IMG/VR virus record: IMGVR_UViG_3300046387_000909
Location: 1-29,781 of that record
Direction: 5' to 3' (one strand)
Length of the DNA: 29,781 nucleotides
From: a virus
This document shows, piece by piece, positions 25,801-29,781 of this stretch (position 1 is its first letter; every line of letters starts with the position of its first letter). The position numbers and the translations under genes were made by a program. A model generated the notes under the pieces. That model searched no databases. It was not told where the DNA came from and worked only from the letters and a program-made list of their open reading frames with translations.

Positions 25801-26574
25801 CGTACGACACTGCGTGGAGCACTCAACATCGGCAGTCAGACACTTGGACATCTCGACATGACATCACTCTCTTGGAGTGGACAGCCTGTCAAGGGTGTAC
25901 TGCGTGTATCGAACGCTCACGCATTTTGGGCGCTCGGTGGCACATACGTGATGGATTGGTCGGTGCGAGAAGGTGTACTGTCCGACTTCGGCTGGGGTGC
26001 AACTGCTGCGGCTGATTCAACGAACCCGTATCAGGATGCGAACCATTCCCCAAAGATTGACCGTACGAACAACACGGACAGCACAATCGAGTTCTTACTG
26101 CGCCCAGTCATGACACTTGACAAGTCACACATCCAAATGTTCCGACACAACCCTGTTGTGACAGGCAGTACACCACAGGCCAGCCCGAACTTCTATGCAG
26201 CCACAGGTGGTTGCAAGTATGGCTTCTATGTCAGTGACGCACCGTCAGCCCGTACAGGTACGCCTTCGTCGCCTCCATACAAGCCAGTGTATGCCATCAA
26301 GCCTGCAAGTAGCGTGACCACTTCAACGAGCGACGGTCCGAAGATTCTTGGCGTCGACGTAACAGGATATACGAAGACTGATGTAACACAGCCAGTCGCT
26401 CGTATTGTCATGAGCGAAAACACGCTTGAGCACTTCCGCAGCGATGCACCTCGTCGATTGGCTGAGGACGGCGAGTCTGACTTCTCAGTGCAACCACGAC
26501 ACAGCCAAACCTTACACCCGAAGGGCAGTTCGGGCGATACGTCTTTTAACACGGGCGACCACAGTGGAGAGTGA
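10846..26574 (+). CDS. Giant tail-tip / host-recognition protein with N-terminal LamG-like lectin domain
   Basis: This is a single open frame of 15.7 kb, giving 5,242 residues from TTG 10846 (5,245 from GTG 10837). Residues about 8-246 show a LamG/concanavalin-like jelly roll: AMRFNGISDAVVVP, FTLEAWVIPDSGGIVWE, LSLRINGDVVATRTL, IFMGGQGGEFRGTIEAIHWA and LGLWRFEEP. The remainder is almost wholly beta-rich, with much Thr, Ser, Gly, Asn, Asp and His and scattered single cysteines. There is no membrane segment, no long coiled coil and no simple tandem repeat. Barrel-like modules recur near 13462-13640, 15319-15545 and 23740-24020. A His-rich patch (WHMDGGYHPGGHF) lies near residue 3031. An aromatic/Arg motif (YLIDWWGNTRGEDVRRFPVR) lies near residue 4758. 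The position between baseplate paralogs and the hub suggests a tail-tip adhesin or scaffold reaching the host surface. Tape-measure function is unlikely given the beta content. Confidence 0.65.
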   Translation: MVVSADSTYAMRFNGISDAVVVPMQKFAQDAGNYQKGASVNDTSIPNVLDAFTLEAWVIPDSGGIVWEYEHVMRLVVGAPSSSAPAAFQVKLRSKSTGDENTFTLSSARPITDSDGNVSHYDGVVYPRPATFAHDSYDALDGIKNNNAAVHDGHRELLQVAFVFDKRHLSLRINGDVVATRTLSTDHELVVYPTQIFMGGQGGEFRGTIEAIHWARGAHDSSVDSYAPVTTDSTLGLWRFEEPIEPISTILTLPSLSASTSANSTVTIGTTEAQSLIDTLTGKSGITSLDLTSTAYSAGNYTVTKNAANSESTITIPQVSFNLLINPLGYNRTTGVPNREAPERARLMNVDASAGTITVESIHLDFVSNATNGRRGLLMAHSASDAVIVIGDCLVDSGTGNQGVGTGTQFSNRQGQVVIDESDFENHGIVFSTRMSIVDDPYMKYSATTNMGRNFTAGHTGRHILNHVKSHPYIGMLPRPIESEVEQNIDGSASVMTATFAPQYANVRDAAPANSVVSFYDVSGPFTVAATAYTSVVQQVVENGMAGITDSKRNILALGVDDVSKFLLRSATSTSVDSLTTDSDEHIRHMTPSSVGRTAVLELPSLLQYDRPAVVQIKYSAVDITGRGIKHAATARLTTGISGSGTVLTFASVKQFGADTDTITADLISIGGEVAGASSITATISHSANTLTFSSATTGAFQSAATANAIVNSYLSHGALLVESTYPDVGEEVTSGTRIIDLIHTDVEAGEAVVHAAGGTITCIKTPQMVFNAGELNGDDEEGYQTERALDFTMCPDNYLPVHSSDSPQLNPRRIVSPRASNSARDSVFNKVVIIPASGGNDSFVIDSEAELVQSKQGQVRSSTGVFVNNGSGYSSGTTTINVDGANATNFFGAGTRLFSLSGVQLGTVASSTSTSITLAAGSVQAVVDNEELFYQPVASSIGTTSQSSGVHEVFDIISHTENGIQVDLVVQPSDRNRFTQLSKLFTNEQGTSVRANQFEIHYLMGRGRALTMSDGDAGTSVLRAHGLGADLAANSISVKGDGAPDSFVVKETMPGSPVVTVTLGGAGQGAINTKPTYNPSPTARLGWSTRRDCSARLSATSSTSVGVVPLNNKSSALASWGTYCFPKVGRIYFGVPVESGDSATKYASAEYTSKNGTSFTFASGTGHTGSGKFVLTDGSESDSFSAWLSATGAKVGSIIEVDDQFNEGSMCNDGTTINDRLFQTLDTVQHDYQLGTQYASTRAMVEIPLFDDFFFENEDEGIFPGPDNSMKLHLDPTYAAPTWAPNPVGRRAPSVAPEDPTVNSAFSTSIKTNSHRRGTVVSQPYESSNRRIYVQDYKVFPIATAAPVTVASIDGALRYRRAFLPSGEWVLYDTRNTAGYLEVAGSTTADDNWAFSKNFLQQLSVGVSIIPASGFQDMNYPSIADNPLVDSAGFEARRPYYYDRANVMTQGGNVDYGMKQYVSAVEFRAGPRANPHLKRIKNKRARSTCAFAFLANNLYLADITDFPKSIAHASNYKYRIAWWNGTVYKFAHYDTINTTTGLIALNNLDAGFSPQIGDEIILWDMHAPSGVYPEVKEDAFLNTTWANPYCNGGLRAGDTVWMNMHYTNPHAIEGLFCKSRGTLNEAEVWSGFLEGEGDFATTPRESIAMENFLIGNSCIETARNFVQHVNKTVELNYEALGLDATNAPTVAYIDPYQSTEEHARVLLYDVAHDREFIAFQDLWMQVQSSPQAATIGDEPEGAGTINNQTTGAGTGLDVANGFPSQNKSLASTTQSEFMEAAMAHKSTWNLNVDLSTHSTGYHGHTPSDPDIDGVQVRTNKAVMSGARDNANADHQQIDVSTTENSTFFDTPDGTRCIPVFLALKGIRTTSLDLSTHEESRLQHLPHWSDMDFVRRLTIDFGEIGMKDGIRNIEAAAREIVRLINQAGAPNGRTHARKPADQFFGESERFGLSRVANQADVTNGITDPTAAHLNAGFAATGSTHDPSPFWDKERAFASHDRGTHMGYMRAHLGRVVSDSGGKSGFSIIIHSTIPGASGRNFCVWLDNARGQLSYRPQFLIGHGGRFRNYWCQPDEMTGENMHPAPMPINRFGRPFAPITTLKEYLPPDEVDEPFRNNLEFGPETTGTSSNMASSTSEIASGRNSNTIIDESFEAKSPASQLIDGLRIGTPARARINFGGLTQAGIPGWAPDAGNWGFGRDQQDTRFEHIYGNNVAAFAQHGTVDATSTGGYIPDEQLRTDNIGDGQLYGIRFVDHRGKNHTIRMVYRQHGQAFANDLTVLPSTLDDEVVIHFDDRDVGQGGFTIGKHMFGEGDVCGEFTTGTKKKFKGNLWNNYPSPATGISATVQVVTVSGADALKITFTAPYDTGSTLNHPDILGYLGFPEKGMIQLNDVNSTGTPGNNGEPLYYQSRSNYGKAGASGVHYLYNVEGNTTAYGSGVTRIICPRMSFTSVLTDEVMAAAVEFALTMDDPNSEDVNKTTFDCTHMLAPDGRTLGEWGVSPTAIRVKSHSTSKRIIPLRKLFEVSREKDWGFQAGASVQATGTDHLGGLNSDEIADGARLDVGYIPKTVLHITTKYRGTNANTATPVLVDSANNVVDTIDWKQNLRGNTFYRTEGDRVIPCVNSPMINVHHTSSTAITLPASQYLYLITTPASTDTDSWAEKITVWLGSEESGIVSSKPGSTSTTELEFVADSAQWSGTIANSDILVRQGSIEYSSEVGGIRRAGSHHGEPFLHFRGAHDSPDHWVPLYFGGGFSGVTLDVNDGTQNDYSEFYEHPYSGGPTGSAGLQNVGEIAGSYALLDANAMLAMFPGTPYLDQHEGRNSMPFFNQDAMLSFDLDAGTSKFNAATGVTYTDSSTTVRCQRPSPIVLRFSHPHARYTATGNTTDHTTYMIFGPGQSVPHNFAAHEPQLSSIVTGGNGYSAVPTGKNLPNEIAHGAASRNGFSAHLPPTAEYQKGNVQGYNYVMNWEPSKGQPNSTLFAQTAGQGLFYDTQMTATNPPAHAHPMSYVFTNYAGVAMGASGLATTLARSCVWHMDGGYHPGGHFLDNHIERNPKHPVSTHRISTGSNAQQNPTVFRVSSLLGTAYLGTFGGDTNMTSNADYVVIDATRAQNAEELATIVSAGVNTFPGTDPLKAIGGTFLPSFQTAAKQDRYGWVELTMATGGYTAESGAAATLQANASIPTTLPQYGWLRITDGGSNVGFASYASYSSATFTLAKNLTTTTNIVDPTTKAAVTASTINGLGAGAVKIYVWTKAGTHRYNNTSEARNHMTQVHYSGYVDAVDRTKPIGAVGWSGEAYSYLNSYNGTQIGSTKFPAGKGAWHPFLGFNPYGAAESCLSGSSPVGADSMPASVTEQSCEIGLASRHLIAITHESEMPLIAKADRDGILCAGDWLDLKRGGNITHAGTTQWDTAKVHNRDRYVGPATAGPHVEAMMMTDVSSYPQTASYPAVGTETYWHSALGTSGIERADPCQSPTGDLFWDESKVTASQFHEDTATYGVTCKGVSTLTEYSATATGIYKFYKEEHPARNFNEEHIVWKRMDGGNLTMPAVNARGLGMVPWVYRKDGGAYKKVGEKILGNNRFSFETTNGAMFPIIQAQELSHPQLAEQNQFTTKIEDALLIPNEEIQFQSLQVVDDTGQEHRIAGGSPLGTVILDFRHLSDREIEGLSPALAGSGISPNLKIRLPDPDDIPGNIIVRPSFDRIQGYQNETMGSGGMQHPSQPQQAITDMFNNAQPGPRAWPTWENNGWEHLSQDGTDISTAKSKTRLGSPDSSVEGWSDHTNNNPLETAYEPHDRSLQFHITRMGVTMTHRDDVDELSFTSLSGDEIDVGSTPEPAVWKVTSEQSGGRWFLRVYDPTTNKGVLASYTNTGTNKFTGVVVSPDFVSFVTGKTGLKVVPSYFMPAGSTRFFASRRLRDHSEYSGSSPDMPNVDWVGMTGDTANAYLYLTNPKMTPMPIPRMGHHYVTPTMALLPGHYAHPAYQRMYDLHLACRSASNKPYEDEFLGSSDVVDKGFGRDPLVWFSGPTAAFAPSDIHGGAFTLMTETKVKYDGYGIAASNGSAGTTNSQGGHSIVLEAAGTYTLDNHFPDPMEVGAYQIIIQPNVFSQQITGYHLNHSDATKAPSESGTKVTELTGQQVNTVIAIEHDKSNLGAMTLVLAEATMADVRGCEIIINEVILDLEPDAGSQFTNIPTLGLYNPLGVDETASPAFTRRSLPYRPNMFIQTTPGMTTTVPWWAQLHKDGARNSSADEFKFLEWHTPDHYYQLNRPAFGAVGAQITLAGFSTIYPDIYGEHYRARSLNPSCVVISSDASAQTVTVDSNELFPVEPYYGEVLEYIDADGERRTATYTNRTGTLAHATLAAATIFEGVSTANLFFTNLTAGTVLRLSGPYDNRKAGEVFKDSKSSIATRTLAQTFAGTRDTNSLHTPDAFLCMWHPNLGRPYTYYSDDSSRSFYSATGAADSPVNEASLNNIPEHFETIHYHDFFYAASKGPFALGMKWVAPPHDADNDASTADLHDGTVYTAAQMDALVDGTGTLDHQGGTDGSDKYNFAGYWPSGSRGGAGSSRLDGFLEAVIGWGGKLFGIDCVGFRDDSGIEERTYAQMTSDSDHARNTCFGYRFSVRQPYNRPRWSPYVRGWIEGTQANALLGYYHGPFVQQDSKTGGWDYVGADTYHASSNPDGQSDADFPATYTGILERLTQISAMLNQDQIGRQVRYSDGRRMTQPFGCPVRTVRNSSSVRRMYPNDHAGLGIAELAQAHRFYLIDWWGNTRGEDVRRFPVRGFGIRPAWDPEDAYADTNVAHRPAANSLFGGDGTDRYSGNANNDNNASSNMGTADWFNPASAMRVGDRGDGRGVRWPTHFNESLLADVSETVEPTGLVVSQPTAEPTVGKGLIRPRNDVLQTDEVERGISNRLGLADEDGLLKPTAMVSEGVESVTANSLLAEPVGGDGVRAGLDVDTLGELNDGISREYVIMSTEAHSLHTDREVGQRTTLRGALNIGSQTLGHLDMTSLSWSGQPVKGVLRVSNAHAFWALGGTYVMDWSVREGVLSDFGWGATAAADSTNPYQDANHSPKIDRTNNTDSTIEFLLRPVMTLDKSHIQMFRHNPVVTGSTPQASPNFYAATGGCKYGFYVSDAPSARTGTPSSPPYKPVYAIKPASSVTTSTSDGPKILGVDVTGYTKTDVTQPVARIVMSENTLEHFRSDAPRRLAEDGESDFSVQPRHSQTLHPKGSSGDTSFNTGDHSGE

Positions 26575-26578
26575 TAGC

Positions 26579-27169
26579 GTGACACCGATGGATGAGGCTT
26601 GGCGGGTTTTGAAAACTGAGTTCTTGTTTGAAGATGCTCCGAGGGAGCAGACTATGCCTGCTGGCTTTGTCCCTCATAGTTTTAGTCCCGACTGGCTTTC
26701 AAACATTGAAAGTAATCCCGCCCAAGCGAACATCAACTTAGGCCATAGTAAGTTTCCACAAGAGGTAGAAAAAATAACAGGTGGTGAATTTCAAACGCCT
26801 GAATACCCATACGATAAAGAAGGTGTAATCAATAGTTATTGGAAAAATTATGATAAGAAGTTCGACCCCGCACTTATTGACAGTATGACTGATTTACTAC
26901 GACACGAATCTGTGCATGAAACTCTCAATAACGTTCCTGAAATGAGACAAGCGCTCGCACATGCAGTTAGCGAAGGCAAGAAAGGTAATTTAGAACCTTA
27001 CAAGCAGTGGTTGGTTGTTCACGAAACTATGGCTAATTTCCAGCCACCCGATTTCAAGGGTGAAAAAGAAAACGTCAAGAATTTCATATGGAATAATCCC
27101 AAGTTCAGCCACAGTGACTTGCACGAAGAAGCGCAAAAAGTCAGACAAGGTGGATGGAAAGGAGAGTGA
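26579..27169 (+). CDS. Putative HExxH zinc metallopeptidase
   Basis: This is a 196-residue protein from GTG 26579, three bases after GAGTGAT (26569-26575). An internal ATG at 26588 is an alternative. The central helix contains LLRHESVHETLNN, with H109-E110-S-V-H113 forming a classic HExxH zinc-binding and catalytic motif. About 35 residues later a second helix carries VVHETMANF, where E149 could be the third zinc ligand, as in gluzincins of the ImmA/IrrE or similar kinds that have a downstream E-x-x-A-N helix. The N-terminal 80 residues are Pro/Asn-rich. There is no signal peptide. Lying between the giant tail protein and the hub, it may process a virion protein, or be carried in the tail to cut a cell-surface protein. 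The motif is visible; activity and target are inference. Confidence 0.6.
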   Translation: MTPMDEAWRVLKTEFLFEDAPREQTMPAGFVPHSFSPDWLSNIESNPAQANINLGHSKFPQEVEKITGGEFQTPEYPYDKEGVINSYWKNYDKKFDPALIDSMTDLLRHESVHETLNNVPEMRQALAHAVSEGKKGNLEPYKQWLVVHETMANFQPPDFKGEKENVKNFIWNNPKFSHSDLHEEAQKVRQGGWKGE

Positions 27170-27173
27170 TAGG

Positions 27174-28574
27174 ATGGCTGACGCATACAACAGAACGACA
27201 GGGCGATTTAGCGAAGCCCAGTCAACTGTCATGAAGCGTGTTCGCAAACCGTCGTTTGTTGACAACGCTGTGCGTCACGCTACGTACGTGTCGTCGGCTA
27301 CCAAGCGTGTAGCAGGCTCGCCTGTGCGTACAGACTTTGAGTCGTCGACCGACAAGACCTACACACTATCAGAAGAGGACGACACCATCCGAATCGAACA
27401 CACATCGTCGGGTGGGAACAGATTCAGGGGCGGTGTCTTCCACGGAGACGACCAGTTCGACGCTTCGTCGACTGTCCCCTCGCTGTTTGTCAATGTCGAT
27501 GACAGTAAACAACGTCTCGCACCACATTCTATAGAAACAGCAACGAAGGGTACACGAATTCGCCTGAATAACCTCAAGGGTCGCAGCCTGATTGACATGG
27601 GATTCGACGGTAAGCGCTTGCAAATCGCACAACCAGTGGCTGTCGGCCTTCGGACGAGTGACTTGGCTGAACGAATCGTCACGGAGGGTAGGAAAACACT
27701 CTCAGGTTTCCGTATTTCGGCACCAAGTAACGTGTTTGTGGCAAAGAATATCAACAATGTGGACGCTTTGACTGCTTTGCGATACTTAGCAAGGCACGAT
27801 GGCTTCATGACAAAGACCGACTCTCATGGAATGGTTAGTTACGTGCATCAGTTGCGTGGCAATAGGTCGGTTTACATTCATCAAGACATGGTTTCTGACG
27901 GTATCAACGAAGAAAACATGGACGCAGCACCGAATAGAGTAACTGTGCGTGGAAAACGACGTGCGAACAATGACGATAACATCATTCAGGTCGACGATAT
28001 TGAGTCTCAGAAGGATGGAGTGCGTGAAGTGCAGGGTGGTATCTTTGCACCGACGGCAAACAACCGTAATGCGACCAAAAACATCGGTCGGAAGTTCTTG
28101 GCTACTGCAAAGCGTGCAAAAGGAGCCAAAATGTTGACCGGAACCATCAATTCGATGGCTGTACGTGCCGGTGACATCGTTTCGTTCCAAGATATTGGCG
28201 AAAAAACCCAAGATATTGTCCTACGAGTGCGTCACAACCTCACCGAGCGCCGTTCTGACATCAAAGTGTCGTCAATAGAGGGTAGTTTGGAAGATTTGAT
28301 ACAACGAGCGCAAGAAGGCGACATTTCTTCGATGTTTGACGACGGACAAGAGGAAAAACAGCAGGTCAAAGAGAAAAACTACGCTGTCAGCGCTACAATG
28401 ACCGTCAAAACCACTTGGGTCATCGCTGCAAGGCAAGTTCGACCCGAAGGAATGATAATTGGGCATCCTACAAGGGGATTGATTAAAGGAGATGGCTCAG
28501 TAGCCGAAGCAGACAACGTATTGTTGACGCTGGGGACATCTCAATCGAAATGGATAGTAAAGGGGAATGGTTGA
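27174..28574 (+). CDS. Tail hub protein, gpD/gp27-like
   Basis: This is a 466-residue protein from ATG 27174, three bases after GAGTGAT (27164-27170). Several features follow the late-control gpD / T4 gp27 hub plan. There is an N-terminal beta domain with an FRGGVFHGDDQFD segment. Near residues 185-226 comes a helix and hairpin (VDALTALRYLARHDGFMTKT, then GMVSYVHQ). Near residues 253-290 is a strand NRVTVRGKRR, then VDDIESQKDGVREVQGG. Next is a long helix (ATKNIGRKFLATAKRAKGAK), and MAVRAGDIVSFQDI near residue 327, the usual 'pGDiV' barrel strand. The hub forms the ring below the tube through which the tail tip is attached. A Glu/Gln/Lys-rich linker near residue 395 precedes a C-terminal extension of about 70 residues that could bind the spike or fibre adaptor. 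Its own upstream stop is doubled (TGATAG). Confidence 0.65.
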   Translation: MADAYNRTTGRFSEAQSTVMKRVRKPSFVDNAVRHATYVSSATKRVAGSPVRTDFESSTDKTYTLSEEDDTIRIEHTSSGGNRFRGGVFHGDDQFDASSTVPSLFVNVDDSKQRLAPHSIETATKGTRIRLNNLKGRSLIDMGFDGKRLQIAQPVAVGLRTSDLAERIVTEGRKTLSGFRISAPSNVFVAKNINNVDALTALRYLARHDGFMTKTDSHGMVSYVHQLRGNRSVYIHQDMVSDGINEENMDAAPNRVTVRGKRRANNDDNIIQVDDIESQKDGVREVQGGIFAPTANNRNATKNIGRKFLATAKRAKGAKMLTGTINSMAVRAGDIVSFQDIGEKTQDIVLRVRHNLTERRSDIKVSSIEGSLEDLIQRAQEGDISSMFDDGQEEKQQVKEKNYAVSATMTVKTTWVIAARQVRPEGMIIGHPTRGLIKGDGSVAEADNVLLTLGTSQSKWIVKGNG

Positions 28575-28907
28575 ATGCCGTTATTAACATCAGGACACCG
28601 ATTTGTAGTGGATAAGTTGGCTGAGGAGATTACGCAAGTGGTCTTTGGCTTTGACGGAGGTATTGCCACCAGTGAAGACGGCGGAGCAGGTCGCCCTGCT
28701 GTCACAGTCACACCTGTCGTGCGTATTGTCGATGACAACACCATTTCAGTCGAGGCTAAACTGACGACGACTGATTCATTTACCTTACCTCTCCGAGAGG
28801 TGTGCATTCGCTCGGCTGACCGAGCATTGTTCCGATACACGTACGACGCAATCACGAAGTCAAACGACACGGAACTGATATTCTCAACAATCATCGAGGT
28901 GAACTAA
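28575..28907 (+). CDS. Small baseplate / tail-fibre adaptor-like protein
   Basis: This is a 110-residue protein from ATG 28575, immediately after the upstream TGA (28572-28574), with AAAGGGGA (28559-28566) eight bases before the start. A short N-terminal helix (VDKLAEEITQVVFG) is followed by a Gly-rich loop and a beta sandwich. It contains LREVCIRSADRALFRYTYD, then a final strand LIFSTIIEV. The order 'REvgi...ALFrYtYd.i.Ks...l.f...Iev' resembles small proteins found at the baseplate rim next to fibre genes in many tailed viruses, where they attach fibres or regulate their number. The gene is followed at once by a fibre-like gene, which supports the idea. I cannot name a family with certainty. 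Confidence 0.5.
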   Translation: MPLLTSGHRFVVDKLAEEITQVVFGFDGGIATSEDGGAGRPAVTVTPVVRIVDDNTISVEAKLTTTDSFTLPLREVCIRSADRALFRYTYDAITKSNDTELIFSTIIEVN

Positions 28908-28908
28908 C

Positions 28909-29781
28909 ATGGTCAACCCACTATCAGGACATACAACTGGACAAACCGCATCATCTGAATCGTTGAAAGACGGTGCAGGGCTAACGAGCACATCACTCAC
29001 AAATCTGTACGAAGGGTTGCACGGCAACGGTATCATTCGACTTGACGACCGTGCATACGGGGACACCAATCGTCAGAACACAGGTACGAACACTGCGGGT
29101 CACGTCACCGTGTCCGGTAGTGGTTCGGTTACCGTGTATGGTGGCTATGCCTCGCTTGGTGGTATCTTGTATTCTTTTGCCAACGGCCCGAACTCGTCAA
29201 AAACGTATACAGCAGGCGACACTACATGGCATCTCGGCTCACTACCATCTGTACCTTCATCGAATTCAGATGTGATTGTCACAGTTTACGTTGTGGCTGA
29301 CAACAACACTGGTGTTGCAAACGTCAAACATCATTTCGGTACACCTGTTGTAACATCGACGGGTACGCCTCTTACATCTGATTCTTTTTTATCACAGCCT
29401 CAAGGTTCAGGGGCTGGGGTAAAAAATGAAGAAGCAACAGTTCTTGCTGTCCTACGATATACGATGACAGGCGGAGCAGCAAACGTTACTGCTTCGCTCA
29501 ATACACCTACTGTAAGTGACAAGCGTTGTCTGCTCAGCAACAGCCCAATGTACTTGACACCACTAACATCAGGTGCTACAGGTGGCTACGCCAGTGGAGA
29601 ATCTATCGACCATGCCAACCGTTCGCTCGACACCATGAATTCTGTTGTAGGAGGCACGCAATCAGGTGCGTTCAACGCTTCGCCACTCGGAGCAATATGG
29701 CAAAGTCACAGCCCTGACGGGCACGCAGTGTTGTACTACAGTGCCCGACGTGACCAAGGTGGCTCGCCTGCTCGGAATACA
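28909..29781 (+). CDS. Tail fibre-like protein (3' partial)
   Basis: The frame is open from ATG 28909 to the last base, giving 291 residues of an incomplete protein. GAGGTGA (28896-28902) lies six bases before the start and overlaps the end of the previous gene, so the two are translationally coupled. An N-terminal Ser/Thr-rich segment with a short helix (SLTNLYEGLHGNGI) is followed by RLDDRAYGDTNRQ. A beta-rich part comes next, with regular Gly, Ser, Thr and Val (GHVTVSGSGSVTVYGGYA, SDVIVTVYVVAD). The C-terminal visible part has YYSARRDQGG. Composition and position beside the adaptor fit a fibre or receptor-binding protein, or a structural partner of the giant protein. No catalytic motif is visible, and the missing C-terminus would be needed to decide. 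Confidence 0.5.
   Translation, partial: MVNPLSGHTTGQTASSESLKDGAGLTSTSLTNLYEGLHGNGIIRLDDRAYGDTNRQNTGTNTAGHVTVSGSGSVTVYGGYASLGGILYSFANGPNSSKTYTAGDTTWHLGSLPSVPSSNSDVIVTVYVVADNNTGVANVKHHFGTPVVTSTGTPLTSDSFLSQPQGSGAGVKNEEATVLAVLRYTMTGGAANVTASLNTPTVSDKRCLLSNSPMYLTPLTSGATGGYASGESIDHANRSLDTMNSVVGGTQSGAFNASPLGAIWQSHSPDGHAVLYYSARRDQGGSPARNT

Noticed and set aside
10846-26574. The giant protein as the missing tape measure.
   Set aside because: Tape measures are dominated by long helices and coiled coils. This protein is beta-rich with a lectin-like N-terminus and lies after the baseplate paralogs.
336-28894. Many open frames of 60-180 codons on the - strand and in alternative + frames, e.g. 13851-14327 (-), 25284-25829 (-), 11138-11686 (+).
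   Set aside because: All lie inside larger, well-supported + strand genes, lack suitable ribosome binding sites, and have compositions expected from out-of-frame reading. Two neighbouring frames cannot all be real.
29381-29395. T-rich stretch (TCTTTTTTATC) that might look like an archaeal terminator.
   Set aside because: It is inside the open fibre-like frame, encodes DSFL, and no gene ends there.
1-29781. Firm assignment to a marine Group II (Poseidoniales) virus.
   Set aside because: Ribosome binding site style and virion protein inflation are suggestive, but no host-derived or lineage-marker gene is present in the window, so I leave it as a hypothesis.

Overview
The window looks like one continuous late (virion structural) operon of a tailed double-stranded DNA virus. 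All supported genes lie on the + strand. They are packed end to end, with overlaps or gaps of a few bases (the largest gap is 35 bases, 2286-2320). There is no tRNA, rRNA, CRISPR array, insertion sequence, integrase or recognisable cellular gene. The gene order follows the head-to-tail order of Caudoviricetes: head-tail connector, tail terminator, tail tube, tail assembly chaperone pair with a -1 frameshift site, tape-measure slot, distal tail/baseplate proteins, a giant tail-tip protein, a gpD-like hub, a fibre adaptor and a fibre. Head genes (terminase, portal, major capsid protein) and replication genes are not in the window.

Layout. 1-273: C-terminal end of a zinc-ribbon protein. 276-2285: helical Met/Gln/Glu-rich protein of unknown role. 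2321-4416: head-tail connector and tail-terminator-like protein. 4425-6458: very large tail tube candidate. 6468-7193: small acidic protein, then two overlapping 88-residue ORFs joined by a canonical A_AAT_TTT slippery heptamer (tail assembly chaperone G/GT arrangement). 7199-7669: a 156-residue protein in the tape-measure slot with a tape-measure-like C-terminus. 7671-10844: two tandem, homologous tail/baseplate proteins. 10846-26574: one uninterrupted gene for a protein of about 5,240 residues with an N-terminal LamG-like lectin fold, taking up more than half of the window. 26579-27169: putative HExxH zinc metallopeptidase. 27174-28574: gpD/gp27-like tail hub. 28575-28907: fibre/baseplate adaptor. 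28909 to the end: start of a fibre-like protein.

Host. Ribosome binding sites are mostly GGTGA, GAGGTGA or GAGTGAT placed 3-7 bases before the start, and three genes appear to use TTG starts. Such GGTGA-type signals are common in euryarchaeal genes and their viruses, but the same 16S 3' tail exists in bacteria, so an archaeal host is an inference. The oversized, beta-rich, uncharacterised virion proteins suggest an environmental (perhaps marine archaeal) tailed virus. No gene here fixes the host.

Most notable observations: (1) the tetranucleotides GATC and AGCT appear to be completely absent from all 29.8 kb (read by eye), which suggests escape from two restriction specificities; (2) a programmed -1 frameshift in the tail chaperone genes, with an upstream Shine-Dalgarno-like element; (3) the giant lectin-headed tail protein; (4) a chaperone pair without a normal long tape measure; (5) a candidate virion metallopeptidase between the giant protein and the hub.
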